A stretch of 56,411 nt of DNA from Flavobacteriia bacterium (lineage in GTDB: Bacteria; Bacteroidota; Bacteroidia; Flavobacteriales_D; Crocinitomicaceae). The notes below the pieces were generated by a model. The model did no database searches and was not told where the DNA came from. It saw only the letters and a list, made by a program, of their open reading frames with translations. Below, in pieces: positions 36,901 to 45,524 of this stretch; position 1 is the stretch's first letter, and each line of letters begins with the position of its first letter. The translations under genes and the position numbers were made by a program. The DNA lies in NCBI GenBank assembly GCA_016183815.1, contig JACPDW010000011.1, positions 1-56,411 of the forward strand. Reading direction: 5' to 3'.

Positions 36901-37594
36901 ATAATTTTTGCGTTTTTTTAAATAAAAGTAGTTTATCTTTTTCAGGATTTTTTTCTATTAAATTGTTGTATAATGCTTTTTTAAAATCTGAATAATCCTT
37001 GTATAATTTTTTTGTGATTTGGTTTTCTTTGGAAACAGATTCGTCTTTTAAATGTTTGGGAATGTTGCCTTTAATATTTTCATAAGCTAGACAACAATAC
37101 AATAAATCAAACTCTTCTCGTTGGAGCTTAAATAAATTAAACTCTATAAAATCTACAGCATTTTCTATATAAAAACGAATTTTTTCAAAGTTAGAAGTAA
37201 TGACATAAACACATTCGGGTTGATTGTTTTTATAAGCAAATGCTTGATTTTCAATTCTATTTAAATCACTTGTATCAGTACCCTTTAATTCAATAACGAC
37301 TTTGATTTTTCCGTCAATTAAAATCGCTCCATCTGCTTTTTTAGAATTGTTTTGGTTTTTTTGCTCAGTTAAAAGATTAAAATTTACATCTGGATTAATT
37401 GTATAGCCCAAAACATTTACGAATAATTCTCTTAAAAATCCTTCTTGATATTGTTCTTCCTTACTGTTTCGAATATTTGTTTGTTTTTCTTTATTATGGA
37501 AAATAATTGAAAAATCATTCCACTTTTGTTCCAAGTTATTTTTGTCTAAAGAATTTATATGTTTTGTTATAACAGATTGTTGGAATAATGCCAT
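33959..37594 (-). CDS. Type IIG restriction-methyltransferase with an embedded REP-associated transposase domain
   Basis: The preferred start is the ATG at 37594 ('MALFQQSVITKHINSLD'), giving 1211 residues. The nuclease domain shows 'KKADGAIL' (Asp 88) and 'VVIELKG' (Glu 102, Lys 104), a PD-(D/E)xK site. The N6-adenine methylase follows: 'DPACGSGAF' (motif I, about 454-462) and 'VIIGNPPYVD' (motif IV, NPPY 759-762). A C-terminal specificity region (about 900-1150) and a coiled-coil tail complete it. Such single-chain enzymes (Eco57I type) both cut and methylate. Oddly, about 572-745 is a REP-associated tyrosine transposase domain placed between motifs I and IV in frame. A TAnnTTTG promoter precedes the gene and a membrane protein follows. 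The catalytic motifs look intact. Confidence 0.88.
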   Translation of the reverse strand: MALFQQSVITKHINSLDKNNLEQKWNDFSIIFHNKEKQTNIRNSKEEQYQEGFLRELFVNVLGYTINPDVNFNLLTEQKNQNNSKKADGAILIDGKIKVVIELKGTDTSDLNRIENQAFAYKNNQPECVYVITSNFEKIRFYIENAVDFIEFNLFKLQREEFDLLYCCLAYENIKGNIPKHLKDESVSKENQITKKLYKDYSDFKKALYNNLIEKNPEKDKLLLFKKTQKLLDRFLFIFFAEDRQLVPTNLIRRINLEWENLKKARIPVSLYDRYKMYFEDLNIGATVTLPAFGKKTGDAITAEFEIFAYNGGLFQPDEVLDNVVIDDDILHKHSIILSDYDFESDVDVNILGHIFENSLNEIDEIKSEIEGNTIDKTKTKRKKDGVFYTPKYITKYIVESTIGKLCEEKKAELEIIDEEFAKGRKNRNKTTIQKLDKSLQDYREWLLQITICDPACGSGAFLNQALEFLIQEHKQIDDLQSQLFGTTIGFPGAELHILENNIYGVDLNDESVEIAKLSLWLRTAQKGRKLNSLNNNIKCGNSLIDDPAVAGDKAFSWEKEFPEIFKEKNKFAYHITTCLHDSRTSNRMITYKARERRFGGTKPEAEVFPMTKEEEELIAQTVAEIVKEDNLNIAAFNLCWDHMHILLVCEEEEVPKIMQKIKGRTARIINSVKGINPLGSTTVLKDGSTPFWTQKYYCKPITSDDQFWNTFNYIEDNKVKHKLPSNPKLKGIINTFIKTREECLKTQFKGGFDVIIGNPPYVDIKGLDNNLVRELFAKYTTAENRINLYSIFIEKGYQITKNNGILSFINPNSILINSSYTKIRKMLISDMTKIIKLPDDVFEDATVETIIFQFQKKLNCPTLEAIVYPKSEKITFVDNSRISIFDKSSWSKSDDCNFNIFISVSQQKVLSKIEKNNKRLSDYADFCLGITPYDKYKGHSEETIKNREFHADIKIDDTYKPLITGENITRYQVTNEIKEFIKYGDWLGAARNERFFKNERIIVRQIVSGNPPRIYAGYTNEALYFTQIGFGIITKELKTKFLLCLLNSKLLNFYHKFRFIDLEKELFQKILIANCKNLPIKYNKTTNQIPFIEKADLMLTLNKDLQSISQKFSKYFSSQYNIEKLSGKLEKWYELEFTDFIKELNKSIKTVGGAALTKKDEFEWMDLFEENKKKALDLKAEIDKADKEIDQMVYKLYELTEEEIKIVEGE
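35370..35881 (-). mobile_element. REP-associated tyrosine transposase (Y1/HUH) domain inside the methylase
   Basis: Residues about 572-745 of the restriction-methyltransferase match the TnpA-REP (RAYT) group. 'YHITTCLHDSRTSNR' opens it, the metal-binding 'WDHMHILL' (His 643, His 645) gives the HUH motif, 'FWTQKYYCKPI' (Tyr 697/698) is the candidate nucleophile and 'YIEDNKVKHKL' closes it. It has no start or stop of its own, so it is a fused domain, not a separate gene. Standalone RAYTs process REP palindromes as single strands. Whether this copy is active is unknown. Confidence 0.75.
35557..35576. repeat. Perfect 20-bp palindrome inside the transposase domain
   Basis: CAAGGGGATTAATCCCCTTG is its own reverse complement and encodes 'KGINPLG' between the HUH and Tyr motifs. 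A second, imperfect palindrome (AGTAC-AGT-AGTACT, 35541-35554) is adjacent. RAYT proteins act on palindromes, so the placement is striking, but codons for this peptide could give it by chance. Confidence 0.55.
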
Positions 37595-37619
37595 GTTTTT
37601 TACTATAAACAATAAGAAA

Positions 37620-37652
37620 CAAATATACATTAAATAGGTCAATTACATACAA
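37620..37652 (-). promoter_or_regulatory. Promoter of the restriction-methyltransferase operon
   Basis: TTG (37652-37650) and TATATTTG (37627-37620) on the minus strand are 22 nt apart, and the -7 box lies 25 nt before the ATG at 37594. This supports the shorter start. No controller-protein box or C gene was seen. Confidence 0.5.
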
Positions 37653-37786
37653 TCAGTTTAAAATTTGCTAAAAATTTATGGGGAGATAGACTAATTTTTA
37701 AGTTTAAAAAAGTTATAAGACTTATTGAATTTGAACAAAAATATAATTGAAATGGAGTTTAAGCTAGTATTAACCGTTGAATTTGA

Positions 37787-37794
37787 TATTTTTG
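37787..37794 (+). promoter_or_regulatory. -7 promoter element for the thioesterase-arginase genes
   Basis: TATTTTTG fits TAnnTTTG, 14 nt before the thioesterase ATG at 37809. No TTG at about 19 nt upstream is evident. Confidence 0.45.
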
Positions 37795-37808
37795 CATAAA
37801 AATTTTGA

Positions 37809-38246
37809 ATGAATTATTCTTACACTTATTCAACTTCTTTAAGAGTTCGTTATGGTGAAACAGATCAGATGGGCTATTGTTATTACGGAAATTATGCTCA
37901 ATATTTTGAAGTAGGTAGGGTAGAAACCATGCGTTCTCTTTCTTGGCCTTATAAAAGAATTGAAGAAATCGGAATCATGTTGCCTGTAACGGAATTCAAT
38001 ATTAAATATAAATTTCCAGCAAAATACGACGATTTACTGACGGTCGTTACCTACATCAAACAAGTGAAAGGTGTTAGGATTTTTTTTGAATATGAAATTT
38101 ATAACGAAGAAAATAATTTAATCTGTAGTGGAAACACAACATTAGTATTTATTGATTTTAAAACAAGATTCCCTACTGCAGCACCAAAACAATTTTTAGA
38201 ATCTTTATCCATTTATAAATTACCAGATCATGATAGTGGAAAATGA
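37809..38246 (+). CDS. YbgC/4HBT-family acyl-CoA thioesterase
   Basis: This 145-residue hotdog-fold protein has 'VRYGETDQMGYCYYGNYAQY' (about 13-32). Its Asp is the likely catalytic residue, as in 4-hydroxybenzoyl-CoA-type thioesterases, and 'FEVGRVETMR' follows. The family hydrolyses acyl-CoA esters in the cytosol; the chain preference cannot be read. The next gene starts 17 bp before its stop, so both are cotranscribed. Confidence 0.85.
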   Translation: MNYSYTYSTSLRVRYGETDQMGYCYYGNYAQYFEVGRVETMRSLSWPYKRIEEIGIMLPVTEFNIKYKFPAKYDDLLTVVTYIKQVKGVRIFFEYEIYNEENNLICSGNTTLVFIDFKTRFPTAAPKQFLESLSIYKLPDHDSGK

Positions 38247-39210
38247 ATATTTTATCTATCAACCTTTTGATAGTGAGAGCTATAAAAATTTAGTTTCAAG
38301 TCGAGTTGGCGAAAAAAAAATCGGTGAAAATCTATCAAATTCTCAAGAAGCTCAATTCGTTATTATTGGTGTTGAAGAAGATTTTGGTCCTCAACATAAT
38401 TTTGGAAGACCAGGTGCCGACAAAGCATTTTCTGCTTTTTTGAATACTTTTTTAAATAGTCAATCAAATGAATTTTTAACCGGAAATGAGTTTTTTATCG
38501 CTGGTTCAATAAAAGTTAAACATCAATACGCTGAAGTTCAACAGATTAAAAACTTAATCAATTTTTTAGATGAGCTTGTACTCTCTATTGTATCATATTA
38601 TATACAACAAGGTAAAATTCCCATTGTCATTGGAGGTGGACACAACAATGCTTATCCTTTAATATCTGCATCAAAACAAAATTATCCCAATCTTCATGTC
38701 ATTAATTTAGACGCTCACGCTGACATTCGTGCATGTGATTATCGTCACAGTGGCAATCCTTTTTCCTTTGCTTTAAATGAACATTTATTGTCTTCCTACA
38801 CGGTTTTTGGTCTTCATAAATCATTTAATAATCAGTTTATTATTGATGAGTTAAAAGAAAAAAATATTCAACATACCTATTTTGAGGATTACTTATTTGA
38901 AAAGAGAAATTTAATTGAAGATTTAATACATTTTACTATCAGCAATAAAAATACTTTTGTAGGAATAGAATTGGACATGGATAGTATTGAATATTTTCCA
39001 AGTAGTGCTCTTTCTCCCTCTGGGTTTACAGTAAATGAAGCCAGAAAATATGTTCAATTTCTTGCTGAAAATTTAAACAACATTGCATATTTACACCTTC
39101 CAGAAGCAGCTCCTACTTCTATTGAAGAACAAAAAATAGTGGGTAAAACTTTAACTTATTTGGTTTCTGATTTTATTCGAACTATGAAGCTAACCAATGA
39201 TAAACTTTAA
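38230..39210 (+). CDS. Arginase/formimidoylglutamase-family ureohydrolase
   Basis: This 326-residue protein has the binuclear metal ligands of the ureohydrolase fold: 'VIGGGHNNAYPL' (His), 'INLDAHADIRACD' (Asp-His-Asp) and 'VGIELDMDSIEYFPSSAL' (Asp-Met-Asp). The usual 'DVDVxDP' is replaced by an 'ELDMDSIE' version common in Bacteroidota homologues annotated as formimidoylglutamase. No hut genes lie nearby, so the substrate (formimidoylglutamate, arginine or agmatine) stays open. It overlaps the thioesterase end by 17 bp. Confidence 0.82.
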   Translation: MIVENEYFIYQPFDSESYKNLVSSRVGEKKIGENLSNSQEAQFVIIGVEEDFGPQHNFGRPGADKAFSAFLNTFLNSQSNEFLTGNEFFIAGSIKVKHQYAEVQQIKNLINFLDELVLSIVSYYIQQGKIPIVIGGGHNNAYPLISASKQNYPNLHVINLDAHADIRACDYRHSGNPFSFALNEHLLSSYTVFGLHKSFNNQFIIDELKEKNIQHTYFEDYLFEKRNLIEDLIHFTISNKNTFVGIELDMDSIEYFPSSALSPSGFTVNEARKYVQFLAENLNNIAYLHLPEAAPTSIEEQKIVGKTLTYLVSDFIRTMKLTNDKL

Positions 39211-39250
39211 ACGAATTGTTTGAACCCACTGATAGATTAAAAAATTGTTG

Positions 39251-39258
39251 TAAGTTTG
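39251..39258 (+). promoter_or_regulatory. -7 promoter element before the EI24/mut genes
   Basis: TAAGTTTG fits TAnnTTTG, 25 nt before the ATG at 39284. It may give an internal promoter for the membrane protein and the methylmalonyl-CoA mutase genes. No well-spaced -33 TTG was found. Confidence 0.4.
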
Positions 39259-39283
39259 TTTTTTCATTCAAAAGAACAGTTTT

Positions 39284-39994
39284 ATGAACGAATTTTCTAT
39301 GTTTTCGTCTGCAATTCGGATAGCTTTTGAAAAAATGCTTGCCGGAAAGTACTGGTTTTACCTTTTGCCCGGATTGTTATTATCTTTACTTTTTTGGGAA
39401 ACAAATGTCCATTACTATGATTTTGAAGATTTTAGCAAAGAATATTTTGAAAATGAAGGTTTTTGGGATAAAATAGGGCGATTTTTCACCTATGTATCTA
39501 GGGCAATCTATCTTTTTATAGCTCTAACTGTTCTTTCCCCTGTTTATTGTTTATTGTCAGAAAAAGTAGATGCTGATTTAACAGGTCAACATTTTGACTT
39601 TAGCTGGTACACTTTGATTAGAGATACTTTACGTGCTTTTTTTAGTATTATTTTAGTCTATTTTATAATTTTTTTTATAAAAGGAGCATGGTTTCTAATC
39701 GCTCTAATATTTGGAATTAACGACATCAATAAATTCATTTATTTGGCTTTAGATACTATTTTGTTTGGTTTTGCTTTGTTTGATTATTCTATGGAAAGGT
39801 ATAAAATTAATGTGTTCAGTAGCTTTAGTTTTGTTTTCCAAAATAAATTAAGTTGTTTGTTTTTAGGTATTATATTTTCTGTTTTATTATTGATTCCTTA
39901 TGTTGGAGCTTTTTTTTCACCTTTTTTCACCACAATAATCGGAACGATAGTTTATCTATACAAAACAAATAAAATTACCACTTTAGAAACATGA
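39284..39994 (+). CDS. EI24-domain (CysZ-like) membrane protein
   Basis: This 236-residue protein has four or five hydrophobic segments (about 22-38, 73-90, 115-145, 150-168, 190-225) with the spacing of EI24/CysZ-like proteins. Escherichia coli CysZ is a sulphate transporter, but Bacteroidota members are uncharacterised. The stop overlaps mutA by 4 bp (ATGA), so it is coupled to the mutase genes. A transport role for it is inferred. Confidence 0.7.
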   Translation: MNEFSMFSSAIRIAFEKMLAGKYWFYLLPGLLLSLLFWETNVHYYDFEDFSKEYFENEGFWDKIGRFFTYVSRAIYLFIALTVLSPVYCLLSEKVDADLTGQHFDFSWYTLIRDTLRAFFSIILVYFIIFFIKGAWFLIALIFGINDINKFIYLALDTILFGFALFDYSMERYKINVFSSFSFVFQNKLSCLFLGIIFSVLLLIPYVGAFFSPFFTTIIGTIVYLYKTNKITTLET

Positions 39995-41301
39995 TACAGT
40001 TTGATGAATTTCCAATTACTTCTAAAAATCAATGGATTGAGGCATTAAAAAAAGAGTTAAAAGGCGAAAATCCACAAGAAAAACTTGTTAAGTTTGACGA
40101 AATAGAAGAAATATCTTATCCACAGTTTATTCATCATCAAGATGTTCAATTAAATACAGAAACACCTGGAAGTTACCCTTTTAAACGCTCTTTTAAATCA
40201 AAAAACAATGATTGGGAAATAGTTCATGCCATTATAGTAAAGAATGAAAAAGAAGACAATGAGTATTTGAAACAATTACTGATGAATGGTGTAAGTGCCC
40301 TTCATTTTCAATTTATTGAGGAGAGAAAATATAATTTAACTACTTTGTTTAATGAGATTGAATGTAAATACCTAACTCTTACCATAGAATGTTCATGTTT
40401 AAGTGTTTGGAGTCAAATTATTGAATTTTTAAATACTATTGAAACATCAGCTGTTTGTCTTCAAAATAAAGAAAATCATTTTATTCCTAATTCTATAATT
40501 ACCTATCGAGAAAAATGTATCGATGCTTATAATTTAAAAGAATGTGGTGCAAATGCAATTCAAGAAATATGTTTTGCTATGTGTCAAGGACATCAGTATT
40601 TATATGAAGGTTTAAAAAACGGTAAAAACTTAAATGAAATCAATAGTAAAATGTATTTTACATTTGGTATTGGTTCACATTTTTTTATTGAAATAGCTAA
40701 ATTAAGGGCATTTAGAATGTTGTGGTCTAAAATTTTACATTCATATTCTAGTCAAGATTTTACAATTGAAAATACATTGATTGTTGCCAAAACAGGTTTT
40801 GTGAACAAATCTTTGTCCGACCCACATACAAATTTGTTAAGACAATGCACAGAAGTTTTGTCAGCGGCTTTAGGTGGTGTTGATTTAATCCATAACCAAG
40901 CTTATGATACTATTTCAACTCAAGGTTCTTCAAAATTTTCTGAAAGATTAGCAAAAAACATTTCTTTATTACTGAAAGAAGAAAGTAATATAGACAAAGT
41001 TGTTGATGCTGCAGGTGGGAGTTATTTTGTAGAGTATCTAACTGATGAAATTGCAAACAAATCATGGAAATTATTTCAAGAGTTTGATGGTCAAGAGATG
41101 ATTAATTCATCGTTTTTAGAAAAAGTAAAAGAAACTGCAAAAAAAAGAGTAGAATTTGCACAAACAAAAAAATCTAAATTTATTGGAATCAATCAATTTG
41201 AGAATAGTGAAAATAGCAAATTAGAATGGAAAAAAGAGTACCCTACTTTTTTGGGATTAAAACGTTTAATTATTGAAAAAGAACTGAATGGAAAGGATTA
41301 A
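39991..41301 (+). CDS. mutA: Methylmalonyl-CoA mutase small subunit
   Basis: This 436-residue protein matches the mutase beta (small) chain. It keeps the barrel-type core ('[20 protein letters not shown]', '[19 protein letters not shown]', '[17 protein letters not shown]'). It ends before any cobalamin-binding domain, with no Asp-x-His-x-x-Gly motif, so it is a structural partner. It overlaps the large-subunit gene by 14 bp. Confidence 0.9.
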   Translation: MIQFDEFPITSKNQWIEALKKELKGENPQEKLVKFDEIEEISYPQFIHHQDVQLNTETPGSYPFKRSFKSKNNDWEIVHAIIVKNEKEDNEYLKQLLMNGVSALHFQFIEERKYNLTTLFNEIECKYLTLTIECSCLSVWSQIIEFLNTIETSAVCLQNKENHFIPNSIITYREKCIDAYNLKECGANAIQEICFAMCQGHQYLYEGLKNGKNLNEINSKMYFTFGIGSHFFIEIAKLRAFRMLWSKILHSYSSQDFTIENTLIVAKTGFVNKSLSDPHTNLLRQCTEVLSAALGGVDLIHNQAYDTISTQGSSKFSERLAKNISLLLKEESNIDKVVDAAGGSYFVEYLTDEIANKSWKLFQEFDGQEMINSSFLEKVKETAKKRVEFAQTKKSKFIGINQFENSENSKLEWKKEYPTFLGLKRLIIEKELNGKD

Positions 41302-43426
41302 TTTTAAAAATATTGACTGGAAATATTCTACAATAGTTGAGAACAAAGCCAAAAAATCGGATACGTCATTTGTTACCGCGGAAAAAATTAAAATAAAAAA
41401 TTTTTATACAAATGAGGACAGTTCCGATTTGATGTTTACTCAATTTGTCTCAGGTAAAACACCTTTTTTAAGAGGACCTTATGCGTCTATGTATTCCATT
41501 AGACCGTGGACTATCCGACAATATGCAGGATTTTCAACAGCTGAAGAATCGAATGCTTTTTATCGTAGAAACTTAGCAGCTGGGCAAAAAGGATTATCCG
41601 TTGCTTTTGATTTAGCCACCCATAGAGGTTACGACTCTGATCATGAGCGTGTTGAAGGAGATGTAGGAAAGGCTGGTGTTGCAATCGACTCAGTGTTGGA
41701 CATGAAGATTCTTTTTGATCAAATTCCTTTAGATGAAATGTCTGTTTCGATGACCATGAATGGTGCTGTTATACCAATACTCGCTTTTTATATCGTTGCA
41801 GCGGAGGAACAAGGTGTTAAACAAGAACAATTATCAGGAACAATTCAAAACGACATATTGAAGGAATTTATGGTGAGAAACACCTATATTTATCCTCCTT
41901 CTCCATCAATGAAAATTATTGCTGATATTTTTGAATACACTTCAAAGTACATGCCAAAATTCAATTCAATTTCTATCTCAGGATACCACATGCAAGAAGC
42001 TGGAGCTACAACTGCTTTAGAATTGGCATACACTTTAGCAGATGGTTTAGAATATTTACGAGCTGGTATAAAAGCAGGATTGTCAATAGATGAATTTGCC
42101 CCCCGTTTGAGCTTTTTTTGGGCAATTGGAATGAACCATTTTATGGAAATTGCCAAATTACGTGCTGGTAGATTACTTTGGGCTAAAATTGTAAAGTCTT
42201 TTTCTCCAACTCAAGAAAAGTCTATGGCACTTCGAACCCATTGTCAGACTTCAGGTTGGAGTTTAACGGAACAAGATCCTTTTAATAATGTTACAAGAAC
42301 ATGTATAGAAGCATTAGCTGCGGCTTTAGGTGGTACGCAAAGTTTGCATACCAATGCCTTAGATGAAGCCATCGCCTTGCCAACTGATTTTTCAGCAAGA
42401 ATAGCTAGAAATACACAATTGTATCTTCAATTAGAAACAGGGATATGTGATTGCATAGATCCTTTGGGAGGTAGCTATTTTGTTGAAAAGCTTACCGATG
42501 AATTGGTTCAAGAAGCATGGAAATTAATTCAAGAAGTGGAAGAGTTAGGCGGAATGGCAAAAGCAATAGAAACAGGTTTGCCTAAAATGAAAATTGAAGA
42601 AGCCGCTGCTAGAAAACAAGCAAAAATAGATGCTTGTAAAGAAATTATTGTTGGAGTAAATCGATATCAAGTGGAAGATGATCATTCTTTTGAAATCCTT
42701 GAAGTGGATAATGAAAAAGTAAGAAAATCTCAAATTGATAGATTACAGCAACTAAAAAAAGAAAGAAACAATGAATTGGTTGCAGAATCATTAAAAAAAC
42801 TTGAAGAAATTGCAAAAACTGGAAAAGGTAATTTACTTGAATTTGCTCTGATTTGTGCAAGAAATCGTGCGACATTAGGTGAAATTTCCACTGCATTGGA
42901 AAATGTTTTTGGAAGATATCAAGCAACTATTCAATCAATTAGTGGAGTTTATTCATCAGAAGCTATGAATGATAAAGATTTTGAAAAAGCTAAAGAGTTA
43001 GCAAATCATTTTGCTGAATTAGAGGGCAGAAGACCGAGAATAATGATTGCCAAAATGGGACAAGATGGTCATGATAGAGGGGCTAAAGTTATCTCTACTT
43101 CCTTTGCAGACATTGGTTTTGATGTAGATATGGGACCATTGTTTCAAACTCCTGCTGAAGTGGCAAAACAAGCCGTGGAAAATGATGTACATGTGTTGGG
43201 AGTTTCTTCCTTAGCTGCAGGCCATAAAACATTGGTGCCACAAGTTATTGAAGAGCTTAAAAAATACGAAAGAGAGGATATAATGGTTATAGCTGGTGGA
43301 GTAATTCCTCAACAAGACTATGATTTTTTATATCAAAAAGGAGTGTTTGGTGTTTTTGGACCAGGAACAAAAATCTCAAAAGCAGCAATTGACATTTTAG
43401 AGTTACTTATTAAGAGTATAAAATAA
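41288..43426 (+). CDS. mutB: Methylmalonyl-CoA mutase large (catalytic) subunit
   Basis: This 712-residue enzyme interconverts succinyl-CoA and (R)-methylmalonyl-CoA with adenosylcobalamin. The substrate barrel spans about 60-550 ('[20 protein letters not shown]', '[20 protein letters not shown]', '[20 protein letters not shown]'). The B12 domain follows with '[12 protein letters not shown]' (Asp 593, axial His 595), '[14 protein letters not shown]' and '[12 protein letters not shown]'. It is complete. It depends on cobalamin, and the window's B12 uptake operon is 26 kb away. Confidence 0.97.
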   Translation: MERINFKNIDWKYSTIVENKAKKSDTSFVTAEKIKIKNFYTNEDSSDLMFTQFVSGKTPFLRGPYASMYSIRPWTIRQYAGFSTAEESNAFYRRNLAAGQKGLSVAFDLATHRGYDSDHERVEGDVGKAGVAIDSVLDMKILFDQIPLDEMSVSMTMNGAVIPILAFYIVAAEEQGVKQEQLSGTIQNDILKEFMVRNTYIYPPSPSMKIIADIFEYTSKYMPKFNSISISGYHMQEAGATTALELAYTLADGLEYLRAGIKAGLSIDEFAPRLSFFWAIGMNHFMEIAKLRAGRLLWAKIVKSFSPTQEKSMALRTHCQTSGWSLTEQDPFNNVTRTCIEALAAALGGTQSLHTNALDEAIALPTDFSARIARNTQLYLQLETGICDCIDPLGGSYFVEKLTDELVQEAWKLIQEVEELGGMAKAIETGLPKMKIEEAAARKQAKIDACKEIIVGVNRYQVEDDHSFEILEVDNEKVRKSQIDRLQQLKKERNNELVAESLKKLEEIAKTGKGNLLEFALICARNRATLGEISTALENVFGRYQATIQSISGVYSSEAMNDKDFEKAKELANHFAELEGRRPRIMIAKMGQDGHDRGAKVISTSFADIGFDVDMGPLFQTPAEVAKQAVENDVHVLGVSSLAAGHKTLVPQVIEELKKYEREDIMVIAGGVIPQQDYDFLYQKGVFGVFGPGTKISKAAIDILELLIKSIK

Positions 43427-43473
43427 AATATAAATCGAACAATTTTATTTTTCAGCTGACTCTAGAAAGTTAC

Positions 43474-44655
43474 CTATTTTGCTTTAACAATCTTTTTTAC
43501 AATGCTTTTATCTTTTTGATTTATAATCAAAACATAGATTCCATTTGAAAAATTTGAAATATCAATCGATTTCGTTTCAGCAGTTTCATAAATTTTTTCC
43601 CCAAGTGACGAATAAACAGAAATTGAGAATTCCTCATTTGAATTAGGTAATACAACATTAAAAATCGAATTTGTCGGATTTGGATAGACTTTAATACTGT
43701 TATTATTTATATAATCAACTATCCCTGTTGTACCAGTTCTATATCGTAAAAAAATATGAAATCTTCCTGTTTCATCTTTTTGATGATAATATATTTTATG
43801 ATTGTCAGAACTAGGACTGGCTGCTTCAGGAACAAAACCAAGTTTTGAACAAATGACCATAGGACTACTAAATGAATCATTTAAATCATTTCTTAAAGAA
43901 AAACAAATTTCAGTATTTATTGTATTTTTTTTTAAACGAGTATAATAAAGTTCAAGTCCATTATTCGAAATTTGTGGAGCATAAATAAGATAATCGATAG
44001 TGTCATTTATATTACTAAAAATAGTTTCTGTATTAGGTAATTTATTGAATGTTGTATCATTAACCTTTTCTGCAATACCTAATTTAGATTCACAAGGTAA
44101 ACCAACACAAGTTGTATTGGAAAAATCGAATTTAGCATTACAATAGTATAAAAAGTTCCCTGTATAATCAATTGCTGCATCCATAATTAAATTTCCAAAA
44201 GGAAAATTGAAGCTGTAAATATTAAAATTACCATAAACTCGACTTATGTTTGTGATATTTCCATTTTGATAGTTGCCTTTATGTAAATTTTCCATATTAT
44301 TTGGATAATCACGCATTGAAACCCAAAAGAAATTGTTAATGGTATCTAAGGAGGCAACACCATCTAAATGATTAGCAGAAGTATCATATATTCCACCGAT
44401 TAAACCTATATAAGTAAAAGTTGAATCATTTACCCTATTTGCATAATAAAGATTGGTATTGCCCCCTGCATTTAAAGAATTAAAAAAAAGCACATTTCCA
44501 TCATATGAAATGAAAGGTTCCATTGCATCAAAATTAAGTCCATTTATACTTACTTTAATCTCAGATCCAAAAGTTGGAAAATTCTGAGAATAAAATTGTT
44601 GATTTATTGAAATCAATACTGAAAGAATTAGAATTTCTAATTTCATTTTTATCAT
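43474..44655 (-). CDS. T9SS-sorted protein with WD40-like (PD40) repeats
   Basis: This 393-residue secreted protein has a signal peptide ('MKLEILILSVLISINQQFYS'). The start may be the ATG at 44646, because the track from 44655 only adds 'MIK'. Its body has 'YDGNVLFFNSLNAGGNTNLY'-type strands resembling PD40 beta-propeller repeats. The C-terminus is a type A T9SS sorting domain ('IKVYPNPTNSIFNVVLP', 'FSNGIYVLIINQKDKSI'). The function is unknown. The gene is convergent with mutB (47 bp gap). Confidence 0.82.
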   Translation of the reverse strand: MIKMKLEILILSVLISINQQFYSQNFPTFGSEIKVSINGLNFDAMEPFISYDGNVLFFNSLNAGGNTNLYYANRVNDSTFTYIGLIGGIYDTSANHLDGVASLDTINNFFWVSMRDYPNNMENLHKGNYQNGNITNISRVYGNFNIYSFNFPFGNLIMDAAIDYTGNFLYYCNAKFDFSNTTCVGLPCESKLGIAEKVNDTTFNKLPNTETIFSNINDTIDYLIYAPQISNNGLELYYTRLKKNTINTEICFSLRNDLNDSFSSPMVICSKLGFVPEAASPSSDNHKIYYHQKDETGRFHIFLRYRTGTTGIVDYINNNSIKVYPNPTNSIFNVVLPNSNEEFSISVYSSLGEKIYETAETKSIDISNFSNGIYVLIINQKDKSIVKKIVKAK

Positions 44656-44673
44656 TTTTGATTAATATTAAAC

Positions 44674-44681
44674 CAAATTTA
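44674..44681 (-). promoter_or_regulatory. -7 promoter element before the T9SS/PD40 gene
   Basis: TAAATTTG on the minus strand fits TAnnTTTG, 18 nt before the ATG at 44655 (27 nt before 44646). Confidence 0.4.
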
Positions 44682-44753
44682 TCGTTTTATTTTAAATTGA
44701 ACACTATAAAAGGATATTTCAACATATCAAATTAAAACAAGTAGAAAATTGAA

Positions 44754-45524
44754 TTAAGGGGACAATTTTATTAATTTACCACTGCCAAAAATTTTAAGCT
44801 CATTTGATAGCAAATTTCCTTTATAGTAAACGTTTCCAGCTCCAATAATTTTACCTGTTAATTGATTTTGGTCAGCATTGATATACACATCGTTAAACGA
44901 CTCATTAATAACATTTAAATTGTTTTTCACCTTTAAAAAAAGTGTATTACAATATGAATAATCACGGATATCAAGTTTTAAATTTTCGACTTCACCGCTA
45001 AAGGTAAAATTGCTGTTTCCCATTGGAGCTAGAGCTTCTAAATTATTTGCTTTTAGAATTAAATGACTACTTCCACAAGCATCAATACTTTCAAATTTAA
45101 AATCTTGAAAATGTAATGTATCTTTATTGATTAAATTTTCTGTGCCTTCATAACGGATATACGACAATTGTGTAAAGTGAATTTTAACTTTAATTATATT
45201 TTTTTCATATTTCCTTAAAAAATTACATTTATTGTTGTTACTTATACTAATTGAATTGGACTCAGTTTCTTGAATATCAATAAATTGGATTAAATTTTTT
45301 CCTCCAATAATTTCTATTTGATTTAAAGAATCTTGAATTAGTTCATAATGAATACCTTTTTTAAGAAGTAATTGAGGAAAATTATTCAAATAAACGATTT
45401 TAATATCCTCATTTCCAGCTCTTTTCCAACATTTTCTATCTTCAGCTTTTTTACATGAAAAAACACTTCCAATAATTAATGAAAATATAATGAATTTAAT
45501 ATTTAATTTGGTTTTAAAAAACAT
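44754..45524 (-). CDS. Head GIN-domain (DUF2807) lipoprotein
   Basis: The preferred start is the ATG at 45524, giving 256 residues and a lipoprotein signal ending in 'GSVFSC'; an in-frame ATG 12 nt upstream also exists. The body is a right-handed beta structure of the 'putative auto-transporter adhesin head GIN' type: 'LKKGIHYELIQDSLNQIEII', 'FKFESIDACGSSHLILKA', 'LTGKIIGAGNVYYKG' and 'LKIFGSGKLIKL'. It overlaps the PagL-like gene by 11 bp. A cell-surface or outer-membrane role is probable, with the specific function unknown. Confidence 0.8.
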   Translation of the reverse strand: MFFKTKLNIKFIIFSLIIGSVFSCKKAEDRKCWKRAGNEDIKIVYLNNFPQLLLKKGIHYELIQDSLNQIEIIGGKNLIQFIDIQETESNSISISNNNKCNFLRKYEKNIIKVKIHFTQLSYIRYEGTENLINKDTLHFQDFKFESIDACGSSHLILKANNLEALAPMGNSNFTFSGEVENLKLDIRDYSYCNTLFLKVKNNLNVINESFNDVYINADQNQLTGKIIGAGNVYYKGNLLSNELKIFGSGKLIKLSP

